Source of the DNA: Erythrobacter sp.
GTDB lineage: Bacteria; Pseudomonadota; Alphaproteobacteria; Sphingomonadales; Sphingomonadaceae
Direction of reading: 5' to 3'
Assembly (NCBI GenBank): GCA_023653115.1
Contig: JAMNXO010000008.1
Span: 17,105 to 81,104, forward strand
Length of the DNA stretch: 64,000 nt
Positions 48,683 through 61,113 of this stretch are shown piece after piece. The notes under the pieces are model-generated. The model had not been told where the DNA came from, ran no database searches, and saw nothing but the letters and a program-made list of their open reading frames with translations. A program made the position numbers and the translations under genes. Position 1 is the stretch's first letter, and every line of letters begins with the position of its first letter.

Positions 48683-49261
48683 ATGCAGATCTGGGTCGGC
48701 CTTGGAAATCCCGGACCGCGCTATGCGCTCCACCGGCACAATGTCGGCTTCATGGCGCTGGACGTGATTGCGGATATGCACGGCTTTGGCCCCGTCCAGA
48801 AGAAGTTCCAGGGCTGGGCACAGGAAGGGCGGATCGGCACGCACAAGGTGCTGCTGCTGAAGCCCGCCACCTTCATGAACGAAAGCGGCCGCGCGGTGGG
48901 CGAAGCGCTGCGGTTCTACAAACTCGGCACCGACGCGCTGACAGTCTTCCACGACGAACTCGACCTCGCCCCCTTCAAGGTCAAGGTGAAGCAGGGCGGC
49001 GGCACGGCCGGGCACAACGGCCTGCGCTCGATCGACCAGCATCTGGGTGCGGAATTCCGCCGCATCCGCCTCGGCATCGGCCACCCGGGGCACAAGGACC
49101 GCGTCACCAGCCACGTGCTCGGCAACTTCGCCAAGGCGGAGGAAGATGATCTGGCCGCCATGCTCGGCGCCATCGGCGCGGAGGCGGAATGGCTGGCAAA
49201 AGGCGATGACGCGCGCTTCATGAATGATGTGGCGCTCCGGGTGCAGGACATGAACCCGTGA
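48683..49261 (+). CDS. pth: Peptidyl-tRNA hydrolase
   Basis: Releases peptides from prematurely dropped peptidyl-tRNA. Family signatures: WVGLGNPGPRYALHRHNVGFMALD (with the catalytic His and Asn), KPATFMNESGRAV, VFHDELDLAPFKVKVKQGGGTAGHNGLRSI and FRRIRLGIGHPGHKDRVTSHVL. It has 192 residues and follows rplY after a terminator. Its stop overlaps the next GTG start (GTGA). Confidence 0.98.
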   Translation: MQIWVGLGNPGPRYALHRHNVGFMALDVIADMHGFGPVQKKFQGWAQEGRIGTHKVLLLKPATFMNESGRAVGEALRFYKLGTDALTVFHDELDLAPFKVKVKQGGGTAGHNGLRSIDQHLGAEFRRIRLGIGHPGHKDRVTSHVLGNFAKAEEDDLAAMLGAIGAEAEWLAKGDDARFMNDVALRVQDMNP

Positions 49262-49680
49262 CCGACACCCGCGCCTATCTTGAGGTGAGTCCGGAACAGG
49301 GCGCCGCCTTCTTCGGATCGCCCGATCAAGGCCCGGTGGTGATGCTCAACCTGCTGCGCTTGCGCGAATGGGCCGATTACGGCCACGCCCCCGACCTTGC
49401 ACCCGCTGCGCCGATCAGCGGGGCGGACGCCTACGCCCGCTATATGTGTGAGATGCTGCCCCTGCTGGACGCGAGCGGCGGAGAGGTGCTTTTTTCTGGC
49501 GCTGCGAGCGATTTCCTCATCGGCCCCGCCAGCGAAGGCTGGGACTATGTCATGCTGGTGCGACAGGCGAGCAAAGCCAGCTTTCTCGCTTTTGCCAGCG
49601 ATCCGGAAGCCCAGCGCATCACCGCCCATCGCACTGCGGCGATCAGCGATTCCCGGTTGCTACCGATCCGCGCGGATTGA
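49258..49680 (+). CDS. DUF1330-like small protein
   Basis: 140-residue cytoplasmic protein resembling the DUF1330 dimeric alpha-beta barrel: PVVMLNLLRLREWADYG, ADAYARYMCEMLPLLDASGGEVLFSGAASDFLIGP, then WDYVMLVRQASKASFLAFASDPE, the usual edge-strand and helix pattern. Catalytic residues are not apparent. Translationally coupled to pth through GTGA and followed 6 bp later by a P-loop kinase gene. Confidence 0.65.
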   Translation: MTDTRAYLEVSPEQGAAFFGSPDQGPVVMLNLLRLREWADYGHAPDLAPAAPISGADAYARYMCEMLPLLDASGGEVLFSGAASDFLIGPASEGWDYVMLVRQASKASFLAFASDPEAQRITAHRTAAISDSRLLPIRAD

Positions 49681-49686
49681 GCGGAA

Positions 49687-50193
49687 ATGAAGCGCGTCCT
49701 GATCATCGGCCCGTGCGGTTCAGGCAAAAGCACCCTCGCCCGCGAGCTTGCCCCGCGCATGGGACTGCCGCTCATCCATATGGACCAGCTCGGCTGGCAG
49801 GCGGGCTGGGTCGAGACGGAGAAGGCGGAACTCAACGCAAGGCTCGCCGAGGTGGTGGCGCAGGAGGCGTGGCTGATCGAGGGCAATTACGGCAGCACGC
49901 TCGCCCCGCGGCTGGAGCGCGCCGACACCGTTATCTATCTCGATTTCCCGATCCGCCTGTGTCTTGCGCGGCTAATCCGCCGCATCATCACCCACCGCGG
50001 CCGCTCGCGCCCCGATATGCCCGAAGGTTGCCCCGAACGCTTCGACCTCGCCTTCTTCTGGTATGTGATGAACTGGAACACCGGCCCGCGCGTGCGCACC
50101 GAGGCGAAGCTGGCAACCTATCGCGGCACCGTGATCCGCTTGCGCTCGCCCAGAGCGCTTGCACAATGGCGGGAAGACAATAACCTCGCCTGA
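49687..50193 (+). CDS. P-loop kinase-like AAA protein (FlaR/topology-modulation type)
   Basis: 168-residue P-loop NTPase. Walker A is GPCGSGKST at residues 8-16; HMDQLGWQAGWVE and LIEGNYGSTLAPRLERADTVIYLDFP with the RRIITHRGR lid arginines match the adenylate-kinase-like family often annotated as topology modulation protein or FlaR. Substrate and role are unknown. Likely in one operon with the preceding small protein. Confidence 0.82.
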   Translation: MKRVLIIGPCGSGKSTLARELAPRMGLPLIHMDQLGWQAGWVETEKAELNARLAEVVAQEAWLIEGNYGSTLAPRLERADTVIYLDFPIRLCLARLIRRIITHRGRSRPDMPEGCPERFDLAFFWYVMNWNTGPRVRTEAKLATYRGTVIRLRSPRALAQWREDNNLA

Positions 50194-50223
50194 TCCGCTT
50201 TCTGCTCGCCAAGGATCCAGCCC

Positions 50224-51225
50224 ATGCCCCGCATTGATCGCCGCTCGCTCCTCGCCGGCGCTGCCGCCACGGCCACGCTCGCTGCAACCGCCCGCGCCCG
50301 CGCCGCCGATCCGGTTTATCAACCCGACTTCAGCCTCAAGGGCAAAAGCGTGCTGATAACGGGATGCTCCTCGGGCTTCGGGCGGCTCGCGGCTGAACTG
50401 CTCGCGCAGCAAGGCGCCAAGGTGTTCGCGACCATGCGAGGCATCCCCCGGCCCGAAGCGATCGGGTTGATGGAGGTGATGGCGAAGGACAAGCTCGACA
50501 TCCACATCATCGGCATCGACGTGACCTCGGACGAAAGCTGCCTATACGGCGTGCAGGTGGCCGAGCAGATCAATGGCGGCCCGATCGACGTGCTGGTCAA
50601 CAACGCCGGCATCGGCATCACCTCGCCGGTCGAGGTGCAGGACATGGACGCGACCCGCCTGATCTTCGAGACCAACGTCTTCGGCCCGCACCGCATGGCG
50701 CGCGCGGTGCTGCCGGGGATGCGCAAGAAGGGCGCTGGTCAAATCATCCAGATTTCGAGCCAGTTGGGACGGGTCATCACACCGTGGTCGGGCCACTATT
50801 CCGCGACCAAGTTCGCGCTGGAAGCGATGAGCGAGCAGCTTGCCTACGAGCTGGTGCCGCACAATATCGACGTCTCGATCATCGAACCGGGCGGCTATCC
50901 CACCAAGGTGTGGGTGAACCGCAATGCCTATTCCGCTGCGCTCAAGGAGCGGGCCGCGGCGATCCACACCGCCGGCTATCCCCAGCAGGTGGCGCGCATG
51001 GGGATGGAGGACGGCTCGGGCCGCAGCAATGATCCGATGGACGTTGCCAAGGCCATTTCCGGTCTCATCGCGCAAGCACCCGGCACCCGCCCGCTGCGCC
51101 TGCCCGTCTCTCCCGGCAACAAGCCGCAGATCCCGATCAACGAAGTGACCGCGCGCGTGCAGAGCGAATGGCTCGGCAACTCGCCCGTGGTCGGCCCGCT
51201 GATCCGCGCGGTGCATGATAGCTGA
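50224..51225 (+). CDS. SDR family oxidoreductase with Tat signal
   Basis: 333-residue short-chain dehydrogenase. After a twin-arginine signal (RIDRRSLLAGAAATATLAAT, Ala-rich to residue ~28) comes a classical Rossmann domain: TGCSSGFG (46-53), NNAG (126-129), catalytic Ser in ISSQ and YSATK (192-196). The combination of a Tat leader with a NAD(P)-dependent fold implies folded export with cofactor, which is rare for SDRs. The ATG start gives the signal directly. Substrate unknown. Confidence 0.85.
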   Translation: MPRIDRRSLLAGAAATATLAATARARAADPVYQPDFSLKGKSVLITGCSSGFGRLAAELLAQQGAKVFATMRGIPRPEAIGLMEVMAKDKLDIHIIGIDVTSDESCLYGVQVAEQINGGPIDVLVNNAGIGITSPVEVQDMDATRLIFETNVFGPHRMARAVLPGMRKKGAGQIIQISSQLGRVITPWSGHYSATKFALEAMSEQLAYELVPHNIDVSIIEPGGYPTKVWVNRNAYSAALKERAAAIHTAGYPQQVARMGMEDGSGRSNDPMDVAKAISGLIAQAPGTRPLRLPVSPGNKPQIPINEVTARVQSEWLGNSPVVGPLIRAVHDS

Positions 51226-51291
51226 CGCACTGGTCTTACGCGCGAAGCGGCGCTAAGGGGCGCGCTTTCCAGCTAATCAAGAGAACACACC

Positions 51292-52392
51292 ATGGGTTTC
51301 CGTTGCGGGATTGTCGGCCTGCCCAATGTCGGCAAGTCGACCTTGTTCAATGCGCTCACCGAGACGCAGGCGGCGCAGGCGGCCAATTATCCGTTCTGCA
51401 CGATCGAGCCCAATGTCGGGCAGGTCGCGGTGCCGGATGACCGGCTGCAGAAGATCGCCAAGATCGGCGGCAGCGCCAAGATCATCGAAACCCAGCTCGG
51501 CTTTGTCGACATCGCCGGCCTCGTGAAGGGCGCGAGCAAGGGCGAAGGCCTCGGCAACCAGTTCCTCGGCAACATCCGCGAGGTCGACGCGATCGTCCAC
51601 GTGCTGCGCTGCTTCGAGGATGGCGATATCCAGCACGTCGCCAACAAGGTCGATCCGATTGCGGATGCCGAAGTGGTCGAGACCGAGCTGATGCTGTCCG
51701 ACCTCGAAAGCCTCGAAAAGCGCGTGCCGGCTGCTGCCAAGCGCGGCGCAGCGGGTGACAAGGAAGCCAAGGCCATGGCGAGCGTGCTCGGCCAGGCATT
51801 GGAACTGCTGCGCGACGGCAAGCCTGCGCGCCTCACTGTTCCGGGCGATGACGAGGAGGAGCGCCTTTTCAAGCAGGCCCAGCTGCTCACCGCCAAGCCG
51901 GTGCTCTACGTCTGCAACGTCGCCGAAGAAGACGCGGCGGAGGGCAACGAACTGTCCGCAAAGGTCTTTGCCAAGGCGGCGGCTGAAGGTGCCGAGGCGG
52001 TGGTCGTTTCGGCCGCGATCGAGGCTGATCTGGTGACCATGCCGGTGGAAGACCGCGGCGAATTCCTCGAAGCGCTCGGCCTCACCGAAAGCGGCCTCGC
52101 CCGCGTGATCCGCGCCGGCTACAAGCTGCTCGGCCTCAAGACCTTCTTCACCGTCGGCCCCAAGGAAGCCCGCGCCTGGACCTTCCACGATGGCGCCAGA
52201 GCCCCGCAGGCCGCTGGCGAGATCCACACCGACTTCGAACGCGGCTTCATCCGCGCCGAGACGATCGCCTATGACGACTACGTCACGCTGGGCGGCGAAG
52301 CAGGCGCGAAGGAAGCGGGCAAGCTGCGGCAGGAAGGCAAGGAATACGTCGTGCAGGACGGCGATATTCTGCTGTTCAAGTTCAATGTGTGA
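51292..52392 (+). CDS. ychF: Redox-regulated ATPase/GTPase YchF
   Basis: 366-residue Obg-like P-loop NTPase. G1 GLPNVGKSTLFNALT, the DIAGLVKGASKGEGLGNQFLGNIR switch region, a TGS-like C-terminal domain (LKTFFTVGPKEARAW), and the ending YVVQDGDILLFKFNV are all classic YchF features. YchF binds ribosomes and prefers ATP. Monocistronic by appearance; the spacer after it forms a large inverted repeat shared with convergent mutL. Confidence 0.98.
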   Translation: MGFRCGIVGLPNVGKSTLFNALTETQAAQAANYPFCTIEPNVGQVAVPDDRLQKIAKIGGSAKIIETQLGFVDIAGLVKGASKGEGLGNQFLGNIREVDAIVHVLRCFEDGDIQHVANKVDPIADAEVVETELMLSDLESLEKRVPAAAKRGAAGDKEAKAMASVLGQALELLRDGKPARLTVPGDDEEERLFKQAQLLTAKPVLYVCNVAEEDAAEGNELSAKVFAKAAAEGAEAVVVSAAIEADLVTMPVEDRGEFLEALGLTESGLARVIRAGYKLLGLKTFFTVGPKEARAWTFHDGARAPQAAGEIHTDFERGFIRAETIAYDDYVTLGGEAGAKEAGKLRQEGKEYVVQDGDILLFKFNV

Positions 52393-52399
52393 GGGCCGC

Positions 52400-52492
52400 C
52401 CCGTCGCCCCGGACTTGATCCGGGGCTTGGCTTTATTGGTCAAGGAGGGAATGGGAGCCTAACCCCGTGTCAAGCACGGGGTGACGGGTTTG
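52400..52492. repeat. REP-like inverted pair between ychF and mutL
   Basis: CCCCGGACTTGATCCGGGG on the left and CCCCGTGTCAAGCACGGGG on the right are each palindromic and are inverted copies of one element; extended by CCCGTCG/TGACGGG they pair into a single long hairpin. It fills the 106-bp gap between convergent genes and may serve as a bidirectional terminator. Confidence 0.7.
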
Positions 52493-52498
52493 GCGCGG

Positions 52499-55601
<3,103 letters not shown>

Positions 55602-55647
55602 GCCGCCACAGCCTCAGCCGGGGATCTGGCAGAAGGGACTTTCCGCC

Positions 55648-56598
55648 ATGGCGCCGCCTTCATCGCGACGGTCCGGCTTCTCGAAGAGGGCGCAATTCTC
55701 GGTGTTCGCTGCTTACCTGCTTGCAGGGGCAGGTGCGCTCTTGGGCCTCGGGCTGTTGATGCTGTCGCTCTGGCAGCCGGCGGCTTTCGCACCTTTGCGC
55801 GGAGTAGCGAGCGATGCTGTCGCCCCGGTGGGGCAAGCAACAGCCACAGCGCGCAGCGGCCAGCAGAGCCTGTTTGGCGGGATCGCCGGATATTTTCGCG
55901 CAGGCAGCCAGAATGCCGCGTTGCGCGAGGAAATGGAACTTGCGCGCATTCGCCTCGCCGAAGCAGACGCGATCAAGGCGGAAAACCTCCGCCTCAAGGC
56001 CTTGCTCGGTCTCAGCGACAAGGAGGTCAAACCGGTCGCTGTGGCGCGGTTGGTGGGGTCGACCGCAACCAGCGGCCGCCGCTTTGCCTATCTCGGAGCC
56101 GGGCGCACAAACGGGGTGGCCGCAGGGATGCCGGTGCTCTCCGATCGCGGCGTGATCGGCCGGGTGCTCGAAACGGGGCGCAATTCGGCCCGCGTGCTGC
56201 TGCTGACCGACAGCGAAAGCGTGCTGCCCGTGCGCCGCGCCACGGGCGACGTGGTTGCCTTTGCCGAAGGGCGCGGAGACGGAATGCTGCGCGTGCGGCT
56301 GGTCAATCTCGGGATCAATCCGCTCAAGGTGGGTGATCTGATGGTGACCAGCGGCGCAGGCGGCTATTACCGCCCTGGCGTCGCGGTGGCGATCATCGCC
56401 AAGATCACGCCCGATGGCGGCATAGCGCGGTTGGTGGCCGAGCCTTCGGCAACCGGCTTTGTCGCGGTTGAGCCGGTCTATCAGCCCGAAGCCGTGAGCG
56501 CGCTGGCCGATCCGCGCGCGCCGCTCGATCCAGTCCCCGCGGCTGATGCCCCTGCCACCGCTCCCGCTGCCCCGGCTTCGAACGAGGGCCGTGAATGA
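55648..56598 (+). CDS. mreC: Rod shape-determining protein MreC
   Basis: 316-residue bitopic inner-membrane protein. One N-terminal membrane helix (AYLLAGAGALLGLGLLMLSL), a coiled coil (residues ~90-125, EMELARIRLAEADAIKAENLRLKALL), the beta domains with VSTD-like VSDRGVIGRV and VTSGAGGYYRPGVAVAII, and an Ala/Pro-rich tail. It scaffolds PBP2 activation. Its stop overlaps mreD. Confidence 0.96.
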   Translation: MAPPSSRRSGFSKRAQFSVFAAYLLAGAGALLGLGLLMLSLWQPAAFAPLRGVASDAVAPVGQATATARSGQQSLFGGIAGYFRAGSQNAALREEMELARIRLAEADAIKAENLRLKALLGLSDKEVKPVAVARLVGSTATSGRRFAYLGAGRTNGVAAGMPVLSDRGVIGRVLETGRNSARVLLLTDSESVLPVRRATGDVVAFAEGRGDGMLRVRLVNLGINPLKVGDLMVTSGAGGYYRPGVAVAIIAKITPDGGIARLVAEPSATGFVAVEPVYQPEAVSALADPRAPLDPVPAADAPATAPAAPASNEGRE

Positions 56599-57152
56599 TG
56601 GAGCGGCTTAATCCGAATGCCCGCTCCGATCCCTATGGCAGCCGCATCAATCGCACCCAATCGCCGCTGCGCGCAGGCAGCGTGCCGTGGCTGTCGATCA
56701 TGCTGGGATCGCTGCTACCGGTGCTGCTGCTGGCTGACGTGATGCCGCTGGTGCCCTCGCTCGGCCTGCTGATGCTGCTGGCGTGGCGGATGGTGCGCCC
56801 GGGTCTGCTGCCGCTTTGGGCCGGAGCCCCGCTTGGCGCATTCGACGATCTGTTCAGCGGGCAGCCTTTTGGCAGCGCCGTGTTTCTGTGGTCGCTGACG
56901 CTGATCGGAATTGAGCTGATCGAGGCGCGCTTTCCCTGGCGAGGGTTCTGGCAGGACTGGTTCACCGCCGGGCTGGCTGCGCTGCTGGTGTGGTTGGCGG
57001 CGCTGCTTGTCTCAGGTGCCAAGGTGACGCCCGAACTAATGGTGGTAGCCCTGCCGCAGGCCTTGCTGTTGGTGCTGCTCTACCCGATACTGGCGCGCAT
57101 GGTTGCCCATCTCGATCAATTCCGGCTCGCCCGCGCGCGGAGGATCGGGTGA
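56595..57152 (+). CDS. mreD: Rod shape-determining protein MreD
   Basis: 185-residue membrane protein with five or six hydrophobic helices after a hydrophilic start (MMERLNPNARSDPYGSRIN). Conserved features are GLLPLWAGAPLGAFDDLFSGQPFGSAVFLWSLTLIGIELIEAR. It overlaps mreC by 4 bp and mrdA by 4 bp (GTGA), so the whole cluster is translationally linked. Confidence 0.93.
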   Translation: MMERLNPNARSDPYGSRINRTQSPLRAGSVPWLSIMLGSLLPVLLLADVMPLVPSLGLLMLLAWRMVRPGLLPLWAGAPLGAFDDLFSGQPFGSAVFLWSLTLIGIELIEARFPWRGFWQDWFTAGLAALLVWLAALLVSGAKVTPELMVVALPQALLLVLLYPILARMVAHLDQFRLARARRIG

Positions 57153-59323
57153 AACTGCCCTTCTCGCGCGGCAAGGGGTCGCAGCGCCCTGCCAAGGTCA
57201 TCAACGCCTCGATCCTGCATAGCACGTTCGAGCGGCGTTCGATCATTATCGGCACCGTGCAAGGCGGGATCGGCGTGCTGCTGGCCGCGCGCCTGGGCTA
57301 TCTCGCGATTGCCGAGAACGAGAAATACCGGCTCGAATCCGAAAGCAACCGCGTCAACCTCACGCTCGTGCCGCCGCGGCGCGGGTGGATCCTTGATCGC
57401 AACGGCGCGCCGCTGGCCTCAAACCGTGCCGACTTCCGGGTCGATCTGATCCCCGAACGCCTCGCCGATCCCGAAGGCACGATCGACCAGCTCGGCGCAT
57501 TGCTCGGGCTCGAGCCGACCCGGATCGCCGACATCAAGGCCAAGGTTGCAGAGGCGCGCGGATTTCAGCCGGTCGAGGTCGCCAGCGGGCTCGATTTCGA
57601 ACAATTTGCCGCCGTCAGCGTGCGCCTGCCCGATTTGCAGGGCGTGGTCCCCCAGCGCGGCTTTTCGCGGTTCTATCCGACCGCATCCAGCGTCGGCCAC
57701 CTGATCGGCTATGTCGGGCCTGCGTCTGCCGAGGAGTTCGAGAAGGATCCCAATCCGCTGCTCGTGACGCCGGGCTACAAGATCGGCAAGGACGGCCTCG
57801 AAAAGCAGTTCGAGACGGACCTGCGCGGCGTGCCCGGTGCGCGGCGGGTGGAGGTAACCGCGGGCGGGCGCATCATCCGCGATCTTGAAACCCGCGAGGA
57901 TGTGCAGGGACAGCCGGTCCGGCTCACCATCGACGGTCCGCTGCAGGACTATGCCGCGCGCCGCATCGGGCTGGAGAGCGGCTCGGTGGTGGTGATGGAC
58001 TGCCGCTCGGGCGATCTGCTCTGCATGGCATCGATGCCGAGTTTCGATCCCAACAGTTTCTCCGACGGGATCGGCGGGGTTGAATACGCCATGCTGCGCG
58101 AAGACGAGCGCGTGCCGCTGCGCAACAAGGTGCTGAAGGGGCTCTACCCGCCCGGCTCCACCGTCAAACCGATGGTGTCGATGGCGCTGATGCAGGCCGG
58201 TGTCGATCCGGAGGAGACGGTGTTCTGCGGCGGCGGCTTGCGCGTGGGCAACCGCGTGTTCGGCTGCTGGAACCGGCGCGGCCACGGCGCGGTCAACATG
58301 GCCAAGGGCATCTACCAGAGCTGCGACGTCTATTTCTATTCGATGGCGCAGCGTGTTGGCATGGACCCGATTGCCGATATGGCCCGGCGCTGCGGGATGG
58401 GGCAGGAATTCCCCCTCCCCGTCACTAGCCAGTTTTATGGCACCGTGCCTGATCCGGCATGGAAAATGAAGAAGTGGGGCCGCGAGTGGCAGACCTTTGA
58501 CACGGTCAATGCCACGATTGGCCAGGGTTATATGCTCTCGAGCCCCTTGCAGCTGGCCGTGATGGCTTCGCGGCTTGCCACCGGCCGCCACGTGATGCCG
58601 CGGCTGACGCTCGACACCAAGCCCAAGGGTTTCGACAATATCGATTTCCCTGCCGAGCAGGTCGAATATGTCCGCCAGGCGATGAGCGACGTGGTCAACG
58701 GCCCCGGCACCGCAGGCCGCGCGCGGTTGCCGATTGATGGCACGCTGATGGCGGGCAAGACAGGCACCGCGCAGGTCGTCTCGCTCTCGATTTCGAACGG
58801 CAAATCTGGCCCGTGGAAGTATCGCGACCACGGGCTGTTCATCTTCTTTGCCCCCTATGACAACCCGCGCTATGCCGGTGCGGTGGTGATCGAGCATGGC
58901 GGCGGATCGGGCGCGGCCTATCCGATTGCGCGCGATGTGATGACCTTCCTGTTCGATCCGGCCAAGGGGCTCGACGCGCTCAAGACGCTCGAAGCCGGAT
59001 GGGGCGGCACGGCGCAGCAGCGGCTGGAACGGCGTTATGCTGCCTATGCCGCCGAACGCGGGGCTGCGGTCAGCCGTCCGCCGCGCAGTGAAGCGGCGAT
59101 CTTCGACCGGGTCGAGGCCGAAGCCCGCGTCGCCGCGCAGCAATCGCAAGGCATCGCCAACGAGGTTATCGCCCCGCGTCCAGAGGCCAATCCCTCAAGC
59201 AGTCCGGCGGCCGCCGCCAACCCTGCAACAGGCGCCGCGCCTGCTCCGGCTGCAGCACCGCCCGCCGTGCCCCCTGCCGATGCAGTCACCACCGCAACAA
59301 CGACCGGGAGTGTGCCGCAATGA
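57149..59323 (+). CDS. mrdA: Penicillin-binding protein 2
   Basis: 724-residue class B PBP, the transpeptidase of the elongasome. N-terminal helix, dimerisation domain (GWILDRNGAPLASNRADFRVD), and transpeptidase motifs SxxK in YPPGSTVKPM (Ser near residue 336), SxD-type YQSCDVYFYS, and KTG in MAGKTGTAQVV. The GTG at 57149 overlaps the mreD stop; the open frame extends upstream but lies inside mreD. The Ala/Pro-rich C-terminal ~80 residues are an extension beyond the enzyme domain. Confidence 0.97.
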   Translation: MKLPFSRGKGSQRPAKVINASILHSTFERRSIIIGTVQGGIGVLLAARLGYLAIAENEKYRLESESNRVNLTLVPPRRGWILDRNGAPLASNRADFRVDLIPERLADPEGTIDQLGALLGLEPTRIADIKAKVAEARGFQPVEVASGLDFEQFAAVSVRLPDLQGVVPQRGFSRFYPTASSVGHLIGYVGPASAEEFEKDPNPLLVTPGYKIGKDGLEKQFETDLRGVPGARRVEVTAGGRIIRDLETREDVQGQPVRLTIDGPLQDYAARRIGLESGSVVVMDCRSGDLLCMASMPSFDPNSFSDGIGGVEYAMLREDERVPLRNKVLKGLYPPGSTVKPMVSMALMQAGVDPEETVFCGGGLRVGNRVFGCWNRRGHGAVNMAKGIYQSCDVYFYSMAQRVGMDPIADMARRCGMGQEFPLPVTSQFYGTVPDPAWKMKKWGREWQTFDTVNATIGQGYMLSSPLQLAVMASRLATGRHVMPRLTLDTKPKGFDNIDFPAEQVEYVRQAMSDVVNGPGTAGRARLPIDGTLMAGKTGTAQVVSLSISNGKSGPWKYRDHGLFIFFAPYDNPRYAGAVVIEHGGGSGAAYPIARDVMTFLFDPAKGLDALKTLEAGWGGTAQQRLERRYAAYAAERGAAVSRPPRSEAAIFDRVEAEARVAAQQSQGIANEVIAPRPEANPSSSPAAAANPATGAAPAPAAAPPAVPPADAVTTATTTGSVPQ

Positions 59324-60462
59324 ACTCCAGCACCTTTGGCGGTTCGACCAGCATCATCCCGGCGCCCATTGCCCGCCAGCCCTGGGAAATGATGATCCCA
59401 GTGCTGCTGCTCACCTGTTTTGGCGGGCTGGTGCTCTATTCAGCCGGCGGCGGCTCGATGGAGCCGTTTGCGACCTCGCATTTCATCCGCTTTGCGGTGT
59501 TCATGGTGATGACCGCGATCATCGCCGCCATGCCGCGCGAGGCGATGCGGGTGTTGACCTATCCGGCCTATCTCGTCGTGCTGCTGATGCTTCTCGGGGT
59601 CGAGGTGGTGGGCGCAGTTGGCGGCGGGAGCCAGCGCTGGCTCGAATTCGGGCCGATCCGCATCCAGCCCTCCGAACTGATGAAGCCCGCCGTGGTTCTG
59701 GCGATGGCGCGCTTCTACGAGACGCTGCCCTCGGGGATGATCGGGACGTGGCGATCGCTGGTGCCGGCAGCCGGCCTGATTGCGCTGCCAATCGGGCTGG
59801 TGCTGATGCAGCCGGATCTGGGCACCTCGGTCGCGATCGCGTTTGGCGGCGTGGTGGTGATGTTCCTCGCCGGCCTGCCCTTGTGGTGGTTCCTGCTGGG
59901 CGGCGGGAGCCTGGTGGCGGCCGCCCCGCTGGTCTATTTCTTCGCTCTGCGCGATTACCAGCGCGCCCGCGTGACAACCTTTCTCGATCCCGAGAGCGAC
60001 CCGCTTGGCGCAGGCTATCACATCGCCCAGTCCAAGATCGCAATCGGATCGGGCGGGATCTTCGGCAAGGGATTCAACGAGGGCACGCAGAGCCACCTCG
60101 AATATCTGCCTGAACCGCACACCGATTTCGTGTTCGCCACCATGGCCGAGGAATGGGGGCTGATGGGCGGCCTGTTCGTGCTGGCGATGTATAGCCTGAT
60201 CCTGTGGTGGGGCACCAAAGTCTCGCGGGATTCGCATGACCGGTTCTGCGCCCTGCTCGCCGCCGGCGCGACCGCGACCATCTTCTTCTACATCGCCATC
60301 AATCTGCTGATGGTGATGGGCATGGCGCCGGCCAAGGGCATTCCGCTCCCCTGGATGAGCCACGGCGGCTCGTCGATGATGACCAACATGATCTGCATCG
60401 GCCTGCTGATGATGGTCAACCGCTGGAACCAGAACGCCCCGCGGCGCGGTCTGACGAACTGA
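59320..60462 (+). CDS. rodA: Rod shape-determining protein RodA (SEDS glycosyltransferase)
   Basis: 380-residue SEDS-family peptidoglycan polymerase working with PBP2. Ten membrane helices; landmarks are GGGSQRWLEFGPIRIQPSELMKPA, MQPDLGTSVAIAFGG, the catalytic Asp region RARVTTFLDPESDPLGAGYHIAQSKIAIGSGG, LPEPHTDFVFATMAEEWG, and PWMSHGGSSMMTNM. It overlaps mrdA by 4 bp. A stem-loop at 60498-60527 follows the stop. Confidence 0.98.
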   Translation: MNSSTFGGSTSIIPAPIARQPWEMMIPVLLLTCFGGLVLYSAGGGSMEPFATSHFIRFAVFMVMTAIIAAMPREAMRVLTYPAYLVVLLMLLGVEVVGAVGGGSQRWLEFGPIRIQPSELMKPAVVLAMARFYETLPSGMIGTWRSLVPAAGLIALPIGLVLMQPDLGTSVAIAFGGVVVMFLAGLPLWWFLLGGGSLVAAAPLVYFFALRDYQRARVTTFLDPESDPLGAGYHIAQSKIAIGSGGIFGKGFNEGTQSHLEYLPEPHTDFVFATMAEEWGLMGGLFVLAMYSLILWWGTKVSRDSHDRFCALLAAGATATIFFYIAINLLMVMGMAPAKGIPLPWMSHGGSSMMTNMICIGLLMMVNRWNQNAPRRGLTN

Positions 60463-60497
60463 TCGCCGGTTTTCGCGAATAGGGCCTTGCCATCAGG

Positions 60498-60527
60498 GCG
60501 TGAGACGCTAAATGCAGCGCCTCACGC
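60498..60527 (+). terminator. Stem-loop after rodA
   Basis: GCGTGAG (60498-60504) and CTCACGC (60521-60527) pair, with a second inner stem CGCT/AGCG. No T-run follows, so it may be a factor-dependent terminator or processing hairpin at the end of the mre cluster, just before the tRNA gene. Confidence 0.5.
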
Positions 60528-60579
60528 GAATCGGGACACGGCTTCGGCCTCCGGATCGCGCTTCCGATCACGTCGGAAT

Positions 60580-60655
<76 letters not shown>

Positions 60656-61113
60656 AACTTCTCAACGACTTAGGTGCAAATATACACCCCTCCCAAGGGG
60701 CTGTCGAGCGCCACGTAATCGCCACGTAATCAACGTGTTTCGTAGCATGGCGTAGGGGCTTGATTTTCGATGTGCGGGAGGAGGTTTCCTCCCTGGTCGA
60801 AGCCGCAATGCGTCTTCTTCACACCCACCTCAGCGGGGACACCCCGCAACGCCCCGAAACGAGGAGCGGGGCTCGCGACGCGCTCGGTCCCGTGCGCCGT
60901 TCCGGCGCACTCCTGCGGGCGCGGCGTTTCACCACAAGGGCCCCGCACGCACTCTGAACCGGCGGACCTCAAACGACGCGCAGGCCGGGAAAGCCGACAG
61001 GCCCCGGCTTTCCGCCTGCGCGAGTGATGGCGCGATGCTCCGCCTGTTTCAGGGTGCAGTTTCTTGCGTTGGCGATCTCGCTGGCCGCTCGCGCGGTTGC
61101 AAGCGTTAGGGGC
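60656..61113. other. Intergenic edge of accessory region
   Basis: About 460 bp after the tRNA with no gene I can defend. It holds a tandem 11-bp repeat GCCACGTAATC (near 60711-60730) and several GC-rich inverted repeats (for example GGGGCTCGCG near 60880). On the minus strand a frame ending at 60969 reads LPLTLATARAASEIANARN in its last 55 codons, which looks protein-like but has no credible start. No integrase is encoded here. Confidence 0.5.

Noticed and set aside
57419..59149. 576-codon minus-strand ORF opposite mrdA
   Set aside because: Shadow of PBP2; no family resemblance and typical antisense composition.
60711..60733. CRISPR-like or attachment repeat (GCCACGTAATC twice)
   Set aside because: Only two adjacent 11-bp copies, no spacers and no cas genes; could be part of an integrase-binding arm but that cannot be shown here.
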